The notes under the pieces were generated by a model, which made no database searches, was not told where the DNA came from, and saw nothing but the letters and a program-made list of their open reading frames with translations. This document shows positions 16,417-23,578 of a stretch of DNA of 36,398 bases, one piece after another. The DNA lies in assembly GCA_902776475.1 (NCBI GenBank), contig CACYQD010000030.1, forward strand, positions 1 through 36,398, read 5' to 3'. The stretch comes from an uncultured Prevotellaceae bacterium (lineage in GTDB: Bacteria; Bacteroidota; Bacteroidia; Bacteroidales; Bacteroidaceae). The translations under genes and the position numbers were made by a program. Position 1 is the first letter of the stretch. Each line of letters opens with the position of its first letter.

Positions 16417-17155
16417 CCATGTGGCTGTCATCGACGGCAGTACGAGCAAGGCCCTCAAACAATTACAGCCAGGCATCCGCAACGGCCGGCTTGCCATGCT
16501 CACCATCAGCGACGTCATCCGCCATTTACCCCCGCAGGCCACACTTGCAGACTTCTGCCAGGCTGCCACTTCACGTATCCACGATCTTTATACAGCACAA
16601 GGACTGTCTGACCGCCGGTTATCAGAACATCCTGAGGAGAGAGTGACCGCAAGTGTGGGCATCTACAGCCTTCATCATCATGAGGTTTGGCTCATCGGTG
16701 ACTGCCAATGCATTGTTGAAGGGCAATATCACGACAATCCCAAACCCGAGGAAGATCGCATTGCCCGGAAACGGGCCTTGCTCATCCAGGCCCTCCTTGC
16801 GAATGGAAAAACTTCCGTGGCCCAGCTCCGGCATCACGACGTCGGCCGTGATGCGGTCGTGAAAGACATCGTGGCCACCTGCCACACACAAAACACCGCC
16901 TTTGCCGTGGTTGACGGGTTTGAAATCGCCCGCTCCAAGGTAAAGACCATCAAGGCAAGTTGCTCCGGCGACATCATCCTTGCCACCGACGGCTACCCTT
17001 TCCTGCATGACAGTTTGGAAGAAAGTGAGGCTGCCCTGTCGAGGCAACTGGCCACCGACCCATTGTGCATCAACACCTATAAGGCCACCAAAGGAGTCAT
17101 GGAAGGCAATCTCTCCTTTGACGACCGGGCTTACGTCAGGTTTCGTGCCGGATAA
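16328..17155 (+). CDS. PP2C-like protein phosphatase homologue (GTG start)
   Basis: A 275-aa protein with the motif order of a divergent PP2C/metal-dependent phosphatase: CEDGIVVTDSHVAVIDGST (about 21-39; Asp residues for metal binding), TASVGIYSLHHHEVWLIGDC (about 107-126), DIILATDGYPFL (about 215-226) and DDRAYVRF near the C-terminus. The metal-binding Asp positions appear kept, so it may be active. The substrate is unknown. The open frame has ATG codons only far upstream inside ygiQ, where the translation has no family resemblance. GTG at 16328-16330 gives a start (VKKEIVIIESLLTG) right before the conserved part, so the overlap with ygiQ is 89 nt. It ends 3 nt from the convergent phytase-like gene. 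Confidence 0.6.
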   Translation: MKKEIVIIESLLTGKHSPETCEDGIVVTDSHVAVIDGSTSKALKQLQPGIRNGRLAMLTISDVIRHLPPQATLADFCQAATSRIHDLYTAQGLSDRRLSEHPEERVTASVGIYSLHHHEVWLIGDCQCIVEGQYHDNPKPEEDRIARKRALLIQALLANGKTSVAQLRHHDVGRDAVVKDIVATCHTQNTAFAVVDGFEIARSKVKTIKASCSGDIILATDGYPFLHDSLEESEAALSRQLATDPLCINTYKATKGVMEGNLSFDDRAYVRFRAG

Positions 17156-17158
17156 GCA

Positions 17159-18169
17159 TCAATAGACAACCAATGTGCGTATCCAGTCTTTGAGGATTCC
17201 GCCATACTGATTCTGGGAATCCGCCACAAGGACGATGACCTGTCCGCCATCAGCGAGTTTCGGTCCTAAGCACATTCCCTCGTAGTTAGCAATGGAATAA
17301 TCGAGAAGTCCGATGGCCGTGGTCCATTCCGTGAGCAATTTCTTGGCGACCGGCTTTTTACCTTTGACACTCCCCTCGCGATTGACCGGATGCTCCTTTC
17401 GGGTATCCACCAGATAGACCTTGCAACAGACTGTAGCACCTATTTTTGACTCAGGAACCGAGAATTCCCGTTCCAGGACCAAAAGCCGGCCATCATCCAG
17501 TGCAGTCAGCGCACTCACGCCAAAGGCATAATGCTGCGGCTGCAATTCCGCCTCAGCCACATCCATCGCATAGAGATATTGTTCACGGGGAAGGAAATTG
17601 TCATCAAAAGACTGCAACCTCAGCAGATTGCGGACACCATTGGTGGCATTCGCCTTCGGTCCGTCGCCCTCGAGGGTACTCTCCGTCGTTGTCCAAAAAC
17701 GGTGTGTACCCGCATGGTACGTCAGGGCCTCAAGTCCATACGCCCTCGTAGCTTTTGAAAAGACCTGCGGCATGCGCAGTTTTCGTCCCGTCAGCTTACC
17801 GTCAAGGTCATATTCCCTCACCTGGTTGTCTTTCTCGCCACTGATCAGCAATGTGCCTTTGGAAGGAAACCAAGCGATGCCCTCACTGTCACGGCCTTGT
17901 CCACCATTTCGGCGAAAGCCCTGATTGGAGGCGGAAACCACCCTGCCCTTGGAGTCGATGTTGATATGAAAGACAAAGAAGCCATCGTTTTTGGTGATAT
18001 CGGAAACCACCGCATAGCGGTTCTCACCCAACCAGGCGACACCGCTGTAGCCCCCGGCCGGAATACTGTCGGGAAAGGCCTTCTGTTCGTGAACAACCAC
18101 TCGCTGCGCCCCTGAAGGGATGCAGCAACAGAGCAAAAATCCGATTATCAGTTCTATTGATCTCATCAT
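17159..18169 (-). CDS. secreted esterase-like protein of the phytase-like family
   Basis: A 336-aa exported beta-propeller-like protein. The signal peptide ends in a Cys-rich c-region (LLCCCIPSGAQ); cleavage after GA is likely, but a lipoprotein reading cannot be excluded. Motifs typical of the phytase-like/esterase-like family: YSGVAWLGENRYAVVSD (about 40-56), GRDSEGIAWFP (about 91-101), YGLEAL (about 143-148), ANYEGMCLGP and VADSQNQYGG near the C-terminus. Members are thought to hydrolyse phosphate or other esters in the periplasm; the substrate is unknown. It lies downstream of gldE on the same strand; an imperfect hairpin occupies the 43-nt gap. Confidence 0.8.
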   Translation of the reverse strand: MMRSIELIIGFLLCCCIPSGAQRVVVHEQKAFPDSIPAGGYSGVAWLGENRYAVVSDITKNDGFFVFHINIDSKGRVVSASNQGFRRNGGQGRDSEGIAWFPSKGTLLISGEKDNQVREYDLDGKLTGRKLRMPQVFSKATRAYGLEALTYHAGTHRFWTTTESTLEGDGPKANATNGVRNLLRLQSFDDNFLPREQYLYAMDVAEAELQPQHYAFGVSALTALDDGRLLVLEREFSVPESKIGATVCCKVYLVDTRKEHPVNREGSVKGKKPVAKKLLTEWTTAIGLLDYSIANYEGMCLGPKLADGGQVIVLVADSQNQYGGILKDWIRTLVVY

Positions 18170-18171
18170 GC

Positions 18172-18201
18172 ATAATAACGAGGATTCATCCCGATTATTA
18201 T
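18172..18201 (-). other. imperfect AT-rich inverted repeat after gldE
   Basis: ATAATAA pairs with TTATTAT and GGAT with ATCC, with one mismatch and wobbles between, across the short gap between gldE and the phytase-like gene. A weak terminator or processing site is possible. Confidence 0.3.
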
Positions 18202-18212
18202 ACTCCAGGAAC

Positions 18213-19544
18213 TTATTTTCCTGACTCCTCCTTGGGATGGATCACCACCTTGACCTTTGAGATTCTGCGGTCTTCCAAAGCCAGTATCTCAAAGGAATAC
18301 TTCCCAAAAATGATTTTCTCGTTGACCTTGGGGAAATCTCCCTTCAGTTCAAGCAACAGTCCGGCCAGAGAGTCAGCATCACCCTCCACCTCTGAGAAAT
18401 CGTCCTCCACATCCAATACCTTGTAGAAGTCAGACAAGAGCGTCTTTCCCTCGAATATATAGGTGTTCTGATTGACGCGCGTGTAGTTTCTCTCCTCTTC
18501 GTCGTGCTCGTCATGAATCTCACCCACGATCTCTTCCAGCACATCCTCCAGGGTCACCAGACCACTGGTGCCACCAAACTCATCCACGACGATGGCGATA
18601 TGGATCTTGTTTTCCTGGAACTCCCGGAGCAGGTCATCAATTTTCTTTGTCTCAGGCACGAAATAAGGAGGCCGGATCAGACTCTGCCACCTGAAGGAAG
18701 CCGTCTTGCCCAGGAAAGGCAGAAGGTCTTTGATGTAGAGCACCCCCCTGATGTTGTCCGCATTGCCCTGATAAACGGGAATTCGGCTGTAGTTGTTTTC
18801 CACGATGCAGCTGATCACCTTGTTGAAATCATCCTTGATGTCAAGGTCCACGATATCCTGCCGTGGTGTCATGATCTCCTTCGCTGTCTCATCGCCGAAA
18901 CGGATAATACCCTCCAGCATGCGCTGCTCATCCTTGATTTCCTCCTTGTCAGTCAGTTCAAGGGCCTGTTCCAAGTCATCCACGCTGAGCACATGTGCTT
19001 CCTTGGGAACAATCTTCCCCGTCAGAGTCCCGCTGCTCATGAGGATGCTTTCCACCGGCCAGAAGAGAGTGCGGAGAAACATGATGCCGCCCACGCTCCG
19101 CCTGCAGAACCGCAGGGAATTCTGCCGAGCATAGACCTTGGGCATGATCTCGCCAAAGAGCAATAACAGGAAGGTAAGGATGACCGTAATGCACAGGAAC
19201 TGCAACCACAAAGCATGTCCGAAATCCACAAGACGGGCAAAAATATAGTTGCACAGCATGATGATCGTGACATTCACCAGGTTGTTGGTGATGAGGATCG
19301 TAGCCAAGGTACGCTCACTGTCATCGCGGAGTTGCTGGATCTTCCGGTCATTGGGGTTACGGTCTGGATCCAGGTCATTGAGGTCGGAAGGCGAAAGGCT
19401 GAAGAAAGCGATCTCCGAACCACTGGCGAAGGCAGAGAACATCAAAAGCAAAGCCGCCAACACCATGGAGACAATCACACCAATGGTTGGCGGTATCAGA
19501 TGGACATCGCTTAAGGTATGTTGAAAATAGTCGATGGTATCCAA
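18213..19544 (-). CDS. gldE: CNNM/CorC-type membrane protein, GldE
   Basis: A 443-aa inner-membrane protein. Residues about 20-170 are a DUF21/CNNM membrane domain with about four segments. Then two CBS domains (MTPRQDIVDLDI, SRIPVYQGN, GVLYIKDLL, IVVDEFGGTSGLVTLEDVLEEIVGEI) and a C-terminal CorC_HlyC domain (about 350-430). The family is linked to divalent-cation transport. In gliding Bacteroidetes GldE is a gliding accessory protein, but it also occurs in non-motile relatives. The start is a TTG (19542-19544), 16 nt after the ssb stop; no ATG lies nearby, and LDTIDYF lines up with MD starts of homologues. Synteny with ssb supports the name; no gldD follows here. Confidence 0.85.
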   Translation of the reverse strand: MDTIDYFQHTLSDVHLIPPTIGVIVSMVLAALLLMFSAFASGSEIAFFSLSPSDLNDLDPDRNPNDRKIQQLRDDSERTLATILITNNLVNVTIIMLCNYIFARLVDFGHALWLQFLCITVILTFLLLLFGEIMPKVYARQNSLRFCRRSVGGIMFLRTLFWPVESILMSSGTLTGKIVPKEAHVLSVDDLEQALELTDKEEIKDEQRMLEGIIRFGDETAKEIMTPRQDIVDLDIKDDFNKVISCIVENNYSRIPVYQGNADNIRGVLYIKDLLPFLGKTASFRWQSLIRPPYFVPETKKIDDLLREFQENKIHIAIVVDEFGGTSGLVTLEDVLEEIVGEIHDEHDEEERNYTRVNQNTYIFEGKTLLSDFYKVLDVEDDFSEVEGDADSLAGLLLELKGDFPKVNEKIIFGKYSFEILALEDRRISKVKVVIHPKEESGK

Positions 19545-19560
19545 AACTCAGGAAATTGGA

Positions 19561-19950
19561 TCAGAATGGAGTTTGGGAATCATCCTGCTGGGACGGCTGT
19601 TGTTCCTGCACCATATTCTGGGGCTTGGGAGACAGAAGTTCCATATTCTCGCCGATGATTTCGGTGACATACCTTCTGGCACCTTTCGGATCATCGTAAG
19701 AGCGGCTTCTGATTTTACCCTCGATAAACAATTTATCTCCCTTATGGATATATCGCTCTGCAATTTTGGCAAGGCCTCTCCACAGCACGATATTGTGCCA
19801 TTCCGTGCGGTCGGGCACTACAGTACCATTGGCCAGTGTATAGCCTTTCTCTGTCGTAGCGAGCGGAAATGTCGCCACGGCCTGGTCGGCCTCGTAATAC
19901 CGGATTTCTGGTTCTTTGCCCACATTACCGATGAGCATGACTTTGTTCAT
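19561..19950 (-). CDS. ssb: single-stranded DNA-binding protein
   Basis: A 129-aa SSB. It begins MNKVMLIGNVGKEPEIRY, the classical OB-fold opening, includes WHNIVLWRGLAKIAERYIHKG, and ends with a short Gln-rich linker and the acidic tip DDSQTPF, which recruits partner repair and replication proteins. Length is at the short end of the family. It lies 18 nt after an unknown 184-aa gene and 16 nt before gldE, all leftward, forming an operon. The ssb-gldE pairing is usual in Bacteroidetes. Confidence 0.95.
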   Translation of the reverse strand: MNKVMLIGNVGKEPEIRYYEADQAVATFPLATTEKGYTLANGTVVPDRTEWHNIVLWRGLAKIAERYIHKGDKLFIEGKIRSRSYDDPKGARRYVTEIIGENMELLSPKPQNMVQEQQPSQQDDSQTPF

Positions 19951-19968
19951 GATATTCAGATTAAGATG

Positions 19969-20523
19969 TTATTTCCACATTCCAAGATACTTGAACTTGA
20001 AGTTCTTTCCTTTTGCAGAGGGGAACTGGCTGCGGCTGTCAACCCTGTCGCGCAGATGTTCCACAATCCTGTTGTAGCAGTCAAGTCCTGACTCCGCCTT
20101 GCATCTGGCCACGAAATGGGTATCGCGGTACTCATGCTTGCCTGTTGCCGGAACCATCACGACCCTCTTGAAATCAAGCGAACCTTCATACCATCCTTGT
20201 CTCTCCTCATTGAGACGGGTGACCACAGGCATGACTGCATCGCGCTTCTCCACACCCTGCTGTCCGTTGCTGACGGGACGGAGGGCTTTCTTCTGCTTAA
20301 AGTCGCTCATATTGGCAGCCTCAGTCTTGATGACGATGAAATAGACACGCGGTCTCACCTTGTATCTTTTAGGATAATAAACGTCACTCTCAGCGTATTC
20401 TCTGATATCAGCCTCAAGCTGCGGAGTCATCCCGATTTCAGGGATAGAGCAAAGGAAATCGACAGCCTCGTCGGCATTGTAAACCAATGTCTCCTTGTCG
20501 AAATATCTAATATATAAATTCAT
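19969..20523 (-). CDS. conserved hypothetical protein, first gene of the ssb-gldE operon
   Basis: A 184-aa soluble protein I do not recognise. It has a basic, aromatic C-terminal half (KGKNFKFKYLGMWK at the end) and a central AANMSDFKQKKALRPVSNGQ segment. The open frame extends upstream into the tRNA-Gly gene, so the ATG at 20521-20523 (MNLYIRYFDKETL) is the sensible start. It stands only about 30 nt after the 3' end of tRNA-Gly, with no consensus promoter in the gap. Expression may therefore depend on read-through from the tRNA operon. Position beside ssb hints at DNA metabolism, but that is only context. Confidence 0.75.
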   Translation of the reverse strand: MNLYIRYFDKETLVYNADEAVDFLCSIPEIGMTPQLEADIREYAESDVYYPKRYKVRPRVYFIVIKTEAANMSDFKQKKALRPVSNGQQGVEKRDAVMPVVTRLNEERQGWYEGSLDFKRVVMVPATGKHEYRDTHFVARCKAESGLDCYNRIVEHLRDRVDSRSQFPSAKGKNFKFKYLGMWK

Positions 20524-20552
20524 TGATTTGGTTTTTCTTATCCTAAAAAAAG

Positions 20553-20625
<73 letters not shown>

Positions 20626-20649
20626 AACAAAGATTGGAAAAATTTATGG

Positions 20650-20733
20650 TGAAGAGGAGGAGACTCGAACTCCCACGTCACAATTGACACTACCCCCTCA
20701 AAGTAGCGCGTCTACCAATTCCGCCACCTCTCC
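20650..20733 (-). tRNA. tRNA-Leu (anticodon GAG)
   Basis: An 84-nt class II tRNA with a long variable arm. Acceptor GGAGAGG pairs with CCTCTTC (one wobble). Anticodon loop TTGAGGG gives GAG (CTC/CTT codons). Confidence 0.94.
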
Positions 20734-20759
20734 ATCATGTAAAGTCTTGAATAAAATTG

Positions 20760-20841
20760 TGCCCAGAACAGGACTCGAACCTGCACGTATCTCTACACAC
20801 GCACCTGAAACGTGCGCGTCTACCAATTCCGCCACCTGGGC
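20760..20841 (-). tRNA. tRNA-Leu (anticodon CAG)
   Basis: An 82-nt class II tRNA. The acceptor GCCCAGG pairs with the 3' strand, and loop TTCAGGT gives anticodon CAG (CTG codons). The D-arm region GTGGCGGAATTGGTAGACG is shared with the neighbouring tRNA-Leu. Confidence 0.95.
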
Positions 20842-20878
20842 ATAAGCTTTCGCTTCTTGGTATTTATTCAAGACATTG

Positions 20879-20951
<73 letters not shown>

Positions 20952-20991
20952 GTAACCTGTGTTGCAAGGTGCATTTCTCTAAATGCGGTTG

Positions 20992-21022
20992 CAAAGGTAA
21001 CGCTTTTTTCCGAACTCACAAA
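20992..21022 (-). promoter_or_regulatory. promoter of the tRNA operon
   Basis: Minus strand: TTTG (21019-21022), 19 nt, TACCTTTG (20992-20999), exact consensus and the same -7 box as the tRNA-Arg promoter. The leader then folds GCATTT-AGAG-AAATGC (20971-20986). Confidence 0.85.
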
Positions 21023-21042
21023 CTTTTTTTCCGTTTTTTTTC

Positions 21043-21063
21043 AAAAAACATTGAATTGTTTTT
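21043..21063 (-). terminator. possible terminator of nspC
   Basis: Minus strand AAAAACA pairs with TGTTTTT around 6 nt, followed by a further T. AT-rich but well placed, about 27 nt after the nspC stop and before the tRNA promoter. Confidence 0.5.
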
Positions 21064-21089
21064 AGCATCCGCACCGATGGAGGTTGGGG

Positions 21090-22259
21090 TCAATCCATCC
21101 TGTCGCGGTAGTCCTCATAGCGGAACTCCCTGAGTATCTCCAATTTCCCGTCTGTATGAAGCAGAGCGATAGAAGGATGGCTGATGCCATTAAACATATT
21201 GGTCTTGACTGTTGTGTAATGCAGCATATCCTCAAAAATCACCTCATCACCCACCTGCAGAGGTTTGGGGAAACGCCATGACGCCATAAAATCACCCGCC
21301 AGGCAACTGTTGCCCCCCAGGCGGTAGATGCATCCTTCGGTATCCTGTTCAGCCGCTTCCAATGGCAGAGATTCGGCCCCTCGCACTACTGGCTGATATG
21401 GCATCTCCAGACAATCCGGCATGTGACAAGTGAAACTGACATTGAGGATCGCTGTCTTGATACCATGGTCCTCAACCAAGTCTACCACACTCGACCGGAG
21501 GAAACCCGTCTGCCAGCCGAAAGCACTTCCGGGTTCAAGAATCACTTTCAGCCAGGGATACCGCTGATGAAATCCCTGGAGCAGCCTGATCAGCCTCGGC
21601 ACATCATAATCTTTCCGGGTCATGAGATGTCCCCCTCCGAAATTGATCCACTTGACCTGTGGGAACCAACGCGAGAATTTCTCCTCGATGTGTACAAGCG
21701 TGCGCTCAAACACGTCGGAACCACTTTCACAATGACAATGGCAATGCAAGCCTTCGATGCCTGAAGGCAACTGATCGGGCAATTGATCCGCACTCACCCC
21801 GAAGCGCGTCCCCGGTGCACAAGGATTATAAAGGTCGGTACCCACCTCGCTGTATTCCGGATTAATCCTCAGCCCAAAACTCAAAGCAGGATTCACCGCT
21901 TTGGCTCGGCAGACGTATCGACCGAACTGGGAAAGCGAGTTGAAAGTCAGGTGGCTGGAACAGCGGGAGATCTCATCCACCTCATAGTCGGTGTAAGCCG
22001 GGGAGAACGTATGGGCAGGGACACCAAACTCTTCCATGGCGAGACGGGCCTCTGAGAGGCTACTGGCCGTAGTGGCATGGATATACTCACGGAAAATAGG
22101 GAACGTCTTCCACAGCGCAAAGGCCTTGAAGGCGAGAATAATCTCCACGTCGGCCTCTTCTGCCACGCGTCGTATCAGGGAAAGGTTATCACGCAGGAGT
22201 TTTTCCTCCATGACATACATCGGAGGCAGCATCACCATATCACGGCTCATCTCATTCAT
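21090..22259 (-). CDS. nspC: carboxynorspermidine/carboxyspermidine decarboxylase
   Basis: This PLP enzyme (fold type III, alanine-racemase-like barrel) makes norspermidine or spermidine by decarboxylating the carboxy intermediate. The 389-aa sequence shows the Schiff-base Lys in ILAFKAFALW (about K45), HCHCESGSD (about 180), INFGGGH, the phosphate-binding EPGSAFGW, and GNSCLAGD with the cross-subunit Cys. The length is normal. The partner carboxy(nor)spermidine dehydrogenase is not in the window. It lies 41 nt downstream of the small barrel gene on the same strand; a separate promoter was not found. Confidence 0.93.
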   Translation of the reverse strand: MNEMSRDMVMLPPMYVMEEKLLRDNLSLIRRVAEEADVEIILAFKAFALWKTFPIFREYIHATTASSLSEARLAMEEFGVPAHTFSPAYTDYEVDEISRCSSHLTFNSLSQFGRYVCRAKAVNPALSFGLRINPEYSEVGTDLYNPCAPGTRFGVSADQLPDQLPSGIEGLHCHCHCESGSDVFERTLVHIEEKFSRWFPQVKWINFGGGHLMTRKDYDVPRLIRLLQGFHQRYPWLKVILEPGSAFGWQTGFLRSSVVDLVEDHGIKTAILNVSFTCHMPDCLEMPYQPVVRGAESLPLEAAEQDTEGCIYRLGGNSCLAGDFMASWRFPKPLQVGDEVIFEDMLHYTTVKTNMFNGISHPSIALLHTDGKLEILREFRYEDYRDRMD

Positions 22260-22300
22260 GCGATCATTATCTTACTGTTCACAATAGACATCCTGCTGCC

Positions 22301-22942
22301 TTAAAAGAAGCATGTCAGGAAATAGCCGAAGCGGGCTTTCTCGTCGCCGAAGTTTTTCTTGCCGTCGAGCGAGTTGTTGAATGGTTTATCAAAATAATGT
22401 TTGTAATACACGCCGAAATCCACAGCGCCGCTTCTCCATCCGATGATGGGAACAATAGCCAAACTGCTCTTCCGCAGGACGCTGTTTTCTTCGTAATAGT
22501 GTTTCAGCACACCGCCATTCCTGGCTTTGAAACCCAGTTCTCCGCCACATCCCACATAAAACTTAGTCCATTTGCTGGTGGAGAAAAGCTGCAGTTTGGC
22601 GAAAGCAGGAATCACCACCTGTGCGCCAGCATCTACGATGCCCAGTCCGTTTTTGGAATCATCCGGGCGCGGATCTGCCCCCAGATACTCAATGTATTCC
22701 ACGCCGAACGTAACATTCAGAAAATCGCTCTTCGCTCCGATGTTGCACATCAGTCCAGCTCCCAAGCCCACGGCTTGTTTGTAGAAATCACCTGTGTGAT
22801 AGAATCCGAAAGAAATGCGGGAATCCTTCTGTCTCTCTCCGAAAATGTCCATAGAAGACAAATTCTCACAGGCTGGAGGCATCTGGGCCATTGCCACAAC
22901 CGAAGAGAACAATAATAGCAGTATCCAAGTTTTTCTCATCAT
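22301..22942 (-). CDS. small exported beta-barrel-like protein
   Basis: About 213 aa with a signal peptide (RKTWILLLLFSSVVAMAQ) and alternating strands: GLGAGLMCNIG, FLNVTFGVEYIEYLG, KFYVGCGGELGFKARNGG, VDFGVYYKHYF, ending GYFLTCFF. This fits an 8-strand outer-membrane barrel with a C-terminal Phe. No specific family recognised. Three in-frame ATGs (22951, 22942, 22939) are possible; I took the middle one. It is followed by nspC and preceded 32 nt upstream by the frameshifted secreted-protein gene. Confidence 0.65.
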   Translation of the reverse strand: MMRKTWILLLLFSSVVAMAQMPPACENLSSMDIFGERQKDSRISFGFYHTGDFYKQAVGLGAGLMCNIGAKSDFLNVTFGVEYIEYLGADPRPDDSKNGLGIVDAGAQVVIPAFAKLQLFSTSKWTKFYVGCGGELGFKARNGGVLKHYYEENSVLRKSSLAIVPIIGWRSGAVDFGVYYKHYFDKPFNNSLDGKKNFGDEKARFGYFLTCFF

Positions 22943-22974
22943 ACAATTCATACGCTAAATATTACTATAATACA

Positions 22975-23345
22975 TTAGAACAAAAATTTAATGCTTTCAT
23001 CATCTGCACTCAGCACGAAGAACGCATGTCGGTCGACGGGCACGAACAGTTCGGTTCCCTTCGCGCTTTTCACGAAGATTTCCTTGCCGCTGAGGTCATA
23101 AAGCCTTACCATCTCCCCTTTGTTGAGTCCGCGCACCAAGATGCCATTCTCCTTGTAGGTGAATGCGATGCGTTTCCCTTTCATCTGCTTGTCGGCTCTC
23201 AGGTCTGCCCTCACGCCATCGATGTAAGTAGGTATGACCTTCTCATGGAGCGAGACATCAACAGTCGGAATCCTTGTGCGGAGCATATTGAAATGCCCAC
23301 ACACCAAAAAACTGCAATAAAGCTGAATAATATAACACGCCTCAT
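22975..23345 (-). pseudogene. secreted protein gene with a frameshift after the signal peptide
   Basis: Two reading frames together make one sensible exported protein. From the ATG at 23343-23345 one frame encodes a clear signal peptide beginning MRRVILFSFIAVFW and ending SICSAQ, then drifts into 20 unrelated codons and stops at 23211. The next frame carries a plausible mature part from about IPTVDVSLHEK (near 23270) to the stop at 22975, about 98 residues, with an Ig-like or sorting-domain-like segment RLYDLSGKEIF. In its own frame that part has only the weak start MLRTR or a long unlikely N-terminus. A one-base frameshift just after the cleavage site explains this; sequencing error or true decay are both possible. 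Function unknown. Confidence 0.6.
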
Positions 23346-23458
23346 TGTCTATATCATTAAGTATTCTCCATTTTTCCCAAAGACATCGTCCCAATTGTCA
23401 GAACCACTCACAATGAGATGATTTCATGGTATTTGAATGGCTTGTTCAGTTGTTGGCA

Positions 23459-23466
23459 CAAATTTA
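23459..23466 (-). promoter_or_regulatory. possible -7 box for the frameshifted gene
   Basis: Minus strand TAAATTTG fits TAnnTTTG, but the upstream region is a C/T-rich run without TTTG at the right distance. It could also serve the barrel gene and nspC downstream. Confidence 0.35.
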
Positions 23467-23578
23467 CGAAAAAAAAAGAAAAGAATCGTGTAAAGTCTGA
23501 ATTTTTTGCGTATGTAGCCCTAAAGAAGATGTGAAATGACAAATGCGGAGTAGATTTGTTGAGATGGGGAGAAATGAT

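Noticed and set aside
23211-23345. Twin-arginine signal, because the signal peptide begins MRR
   Set aside because: The remaining Tat consensus is missing and the hydrophobic core is long and strongly hydrophobic, as in Sec signals.
23343-23394. Using the ATG at 23394 as a true start for the mature domain of the frameshifted gene
   Set aside because: The N-terminus it gives has no signal peptide logic, whereas the neighbouring frame has a perfect one; a frameshift explains the data better.
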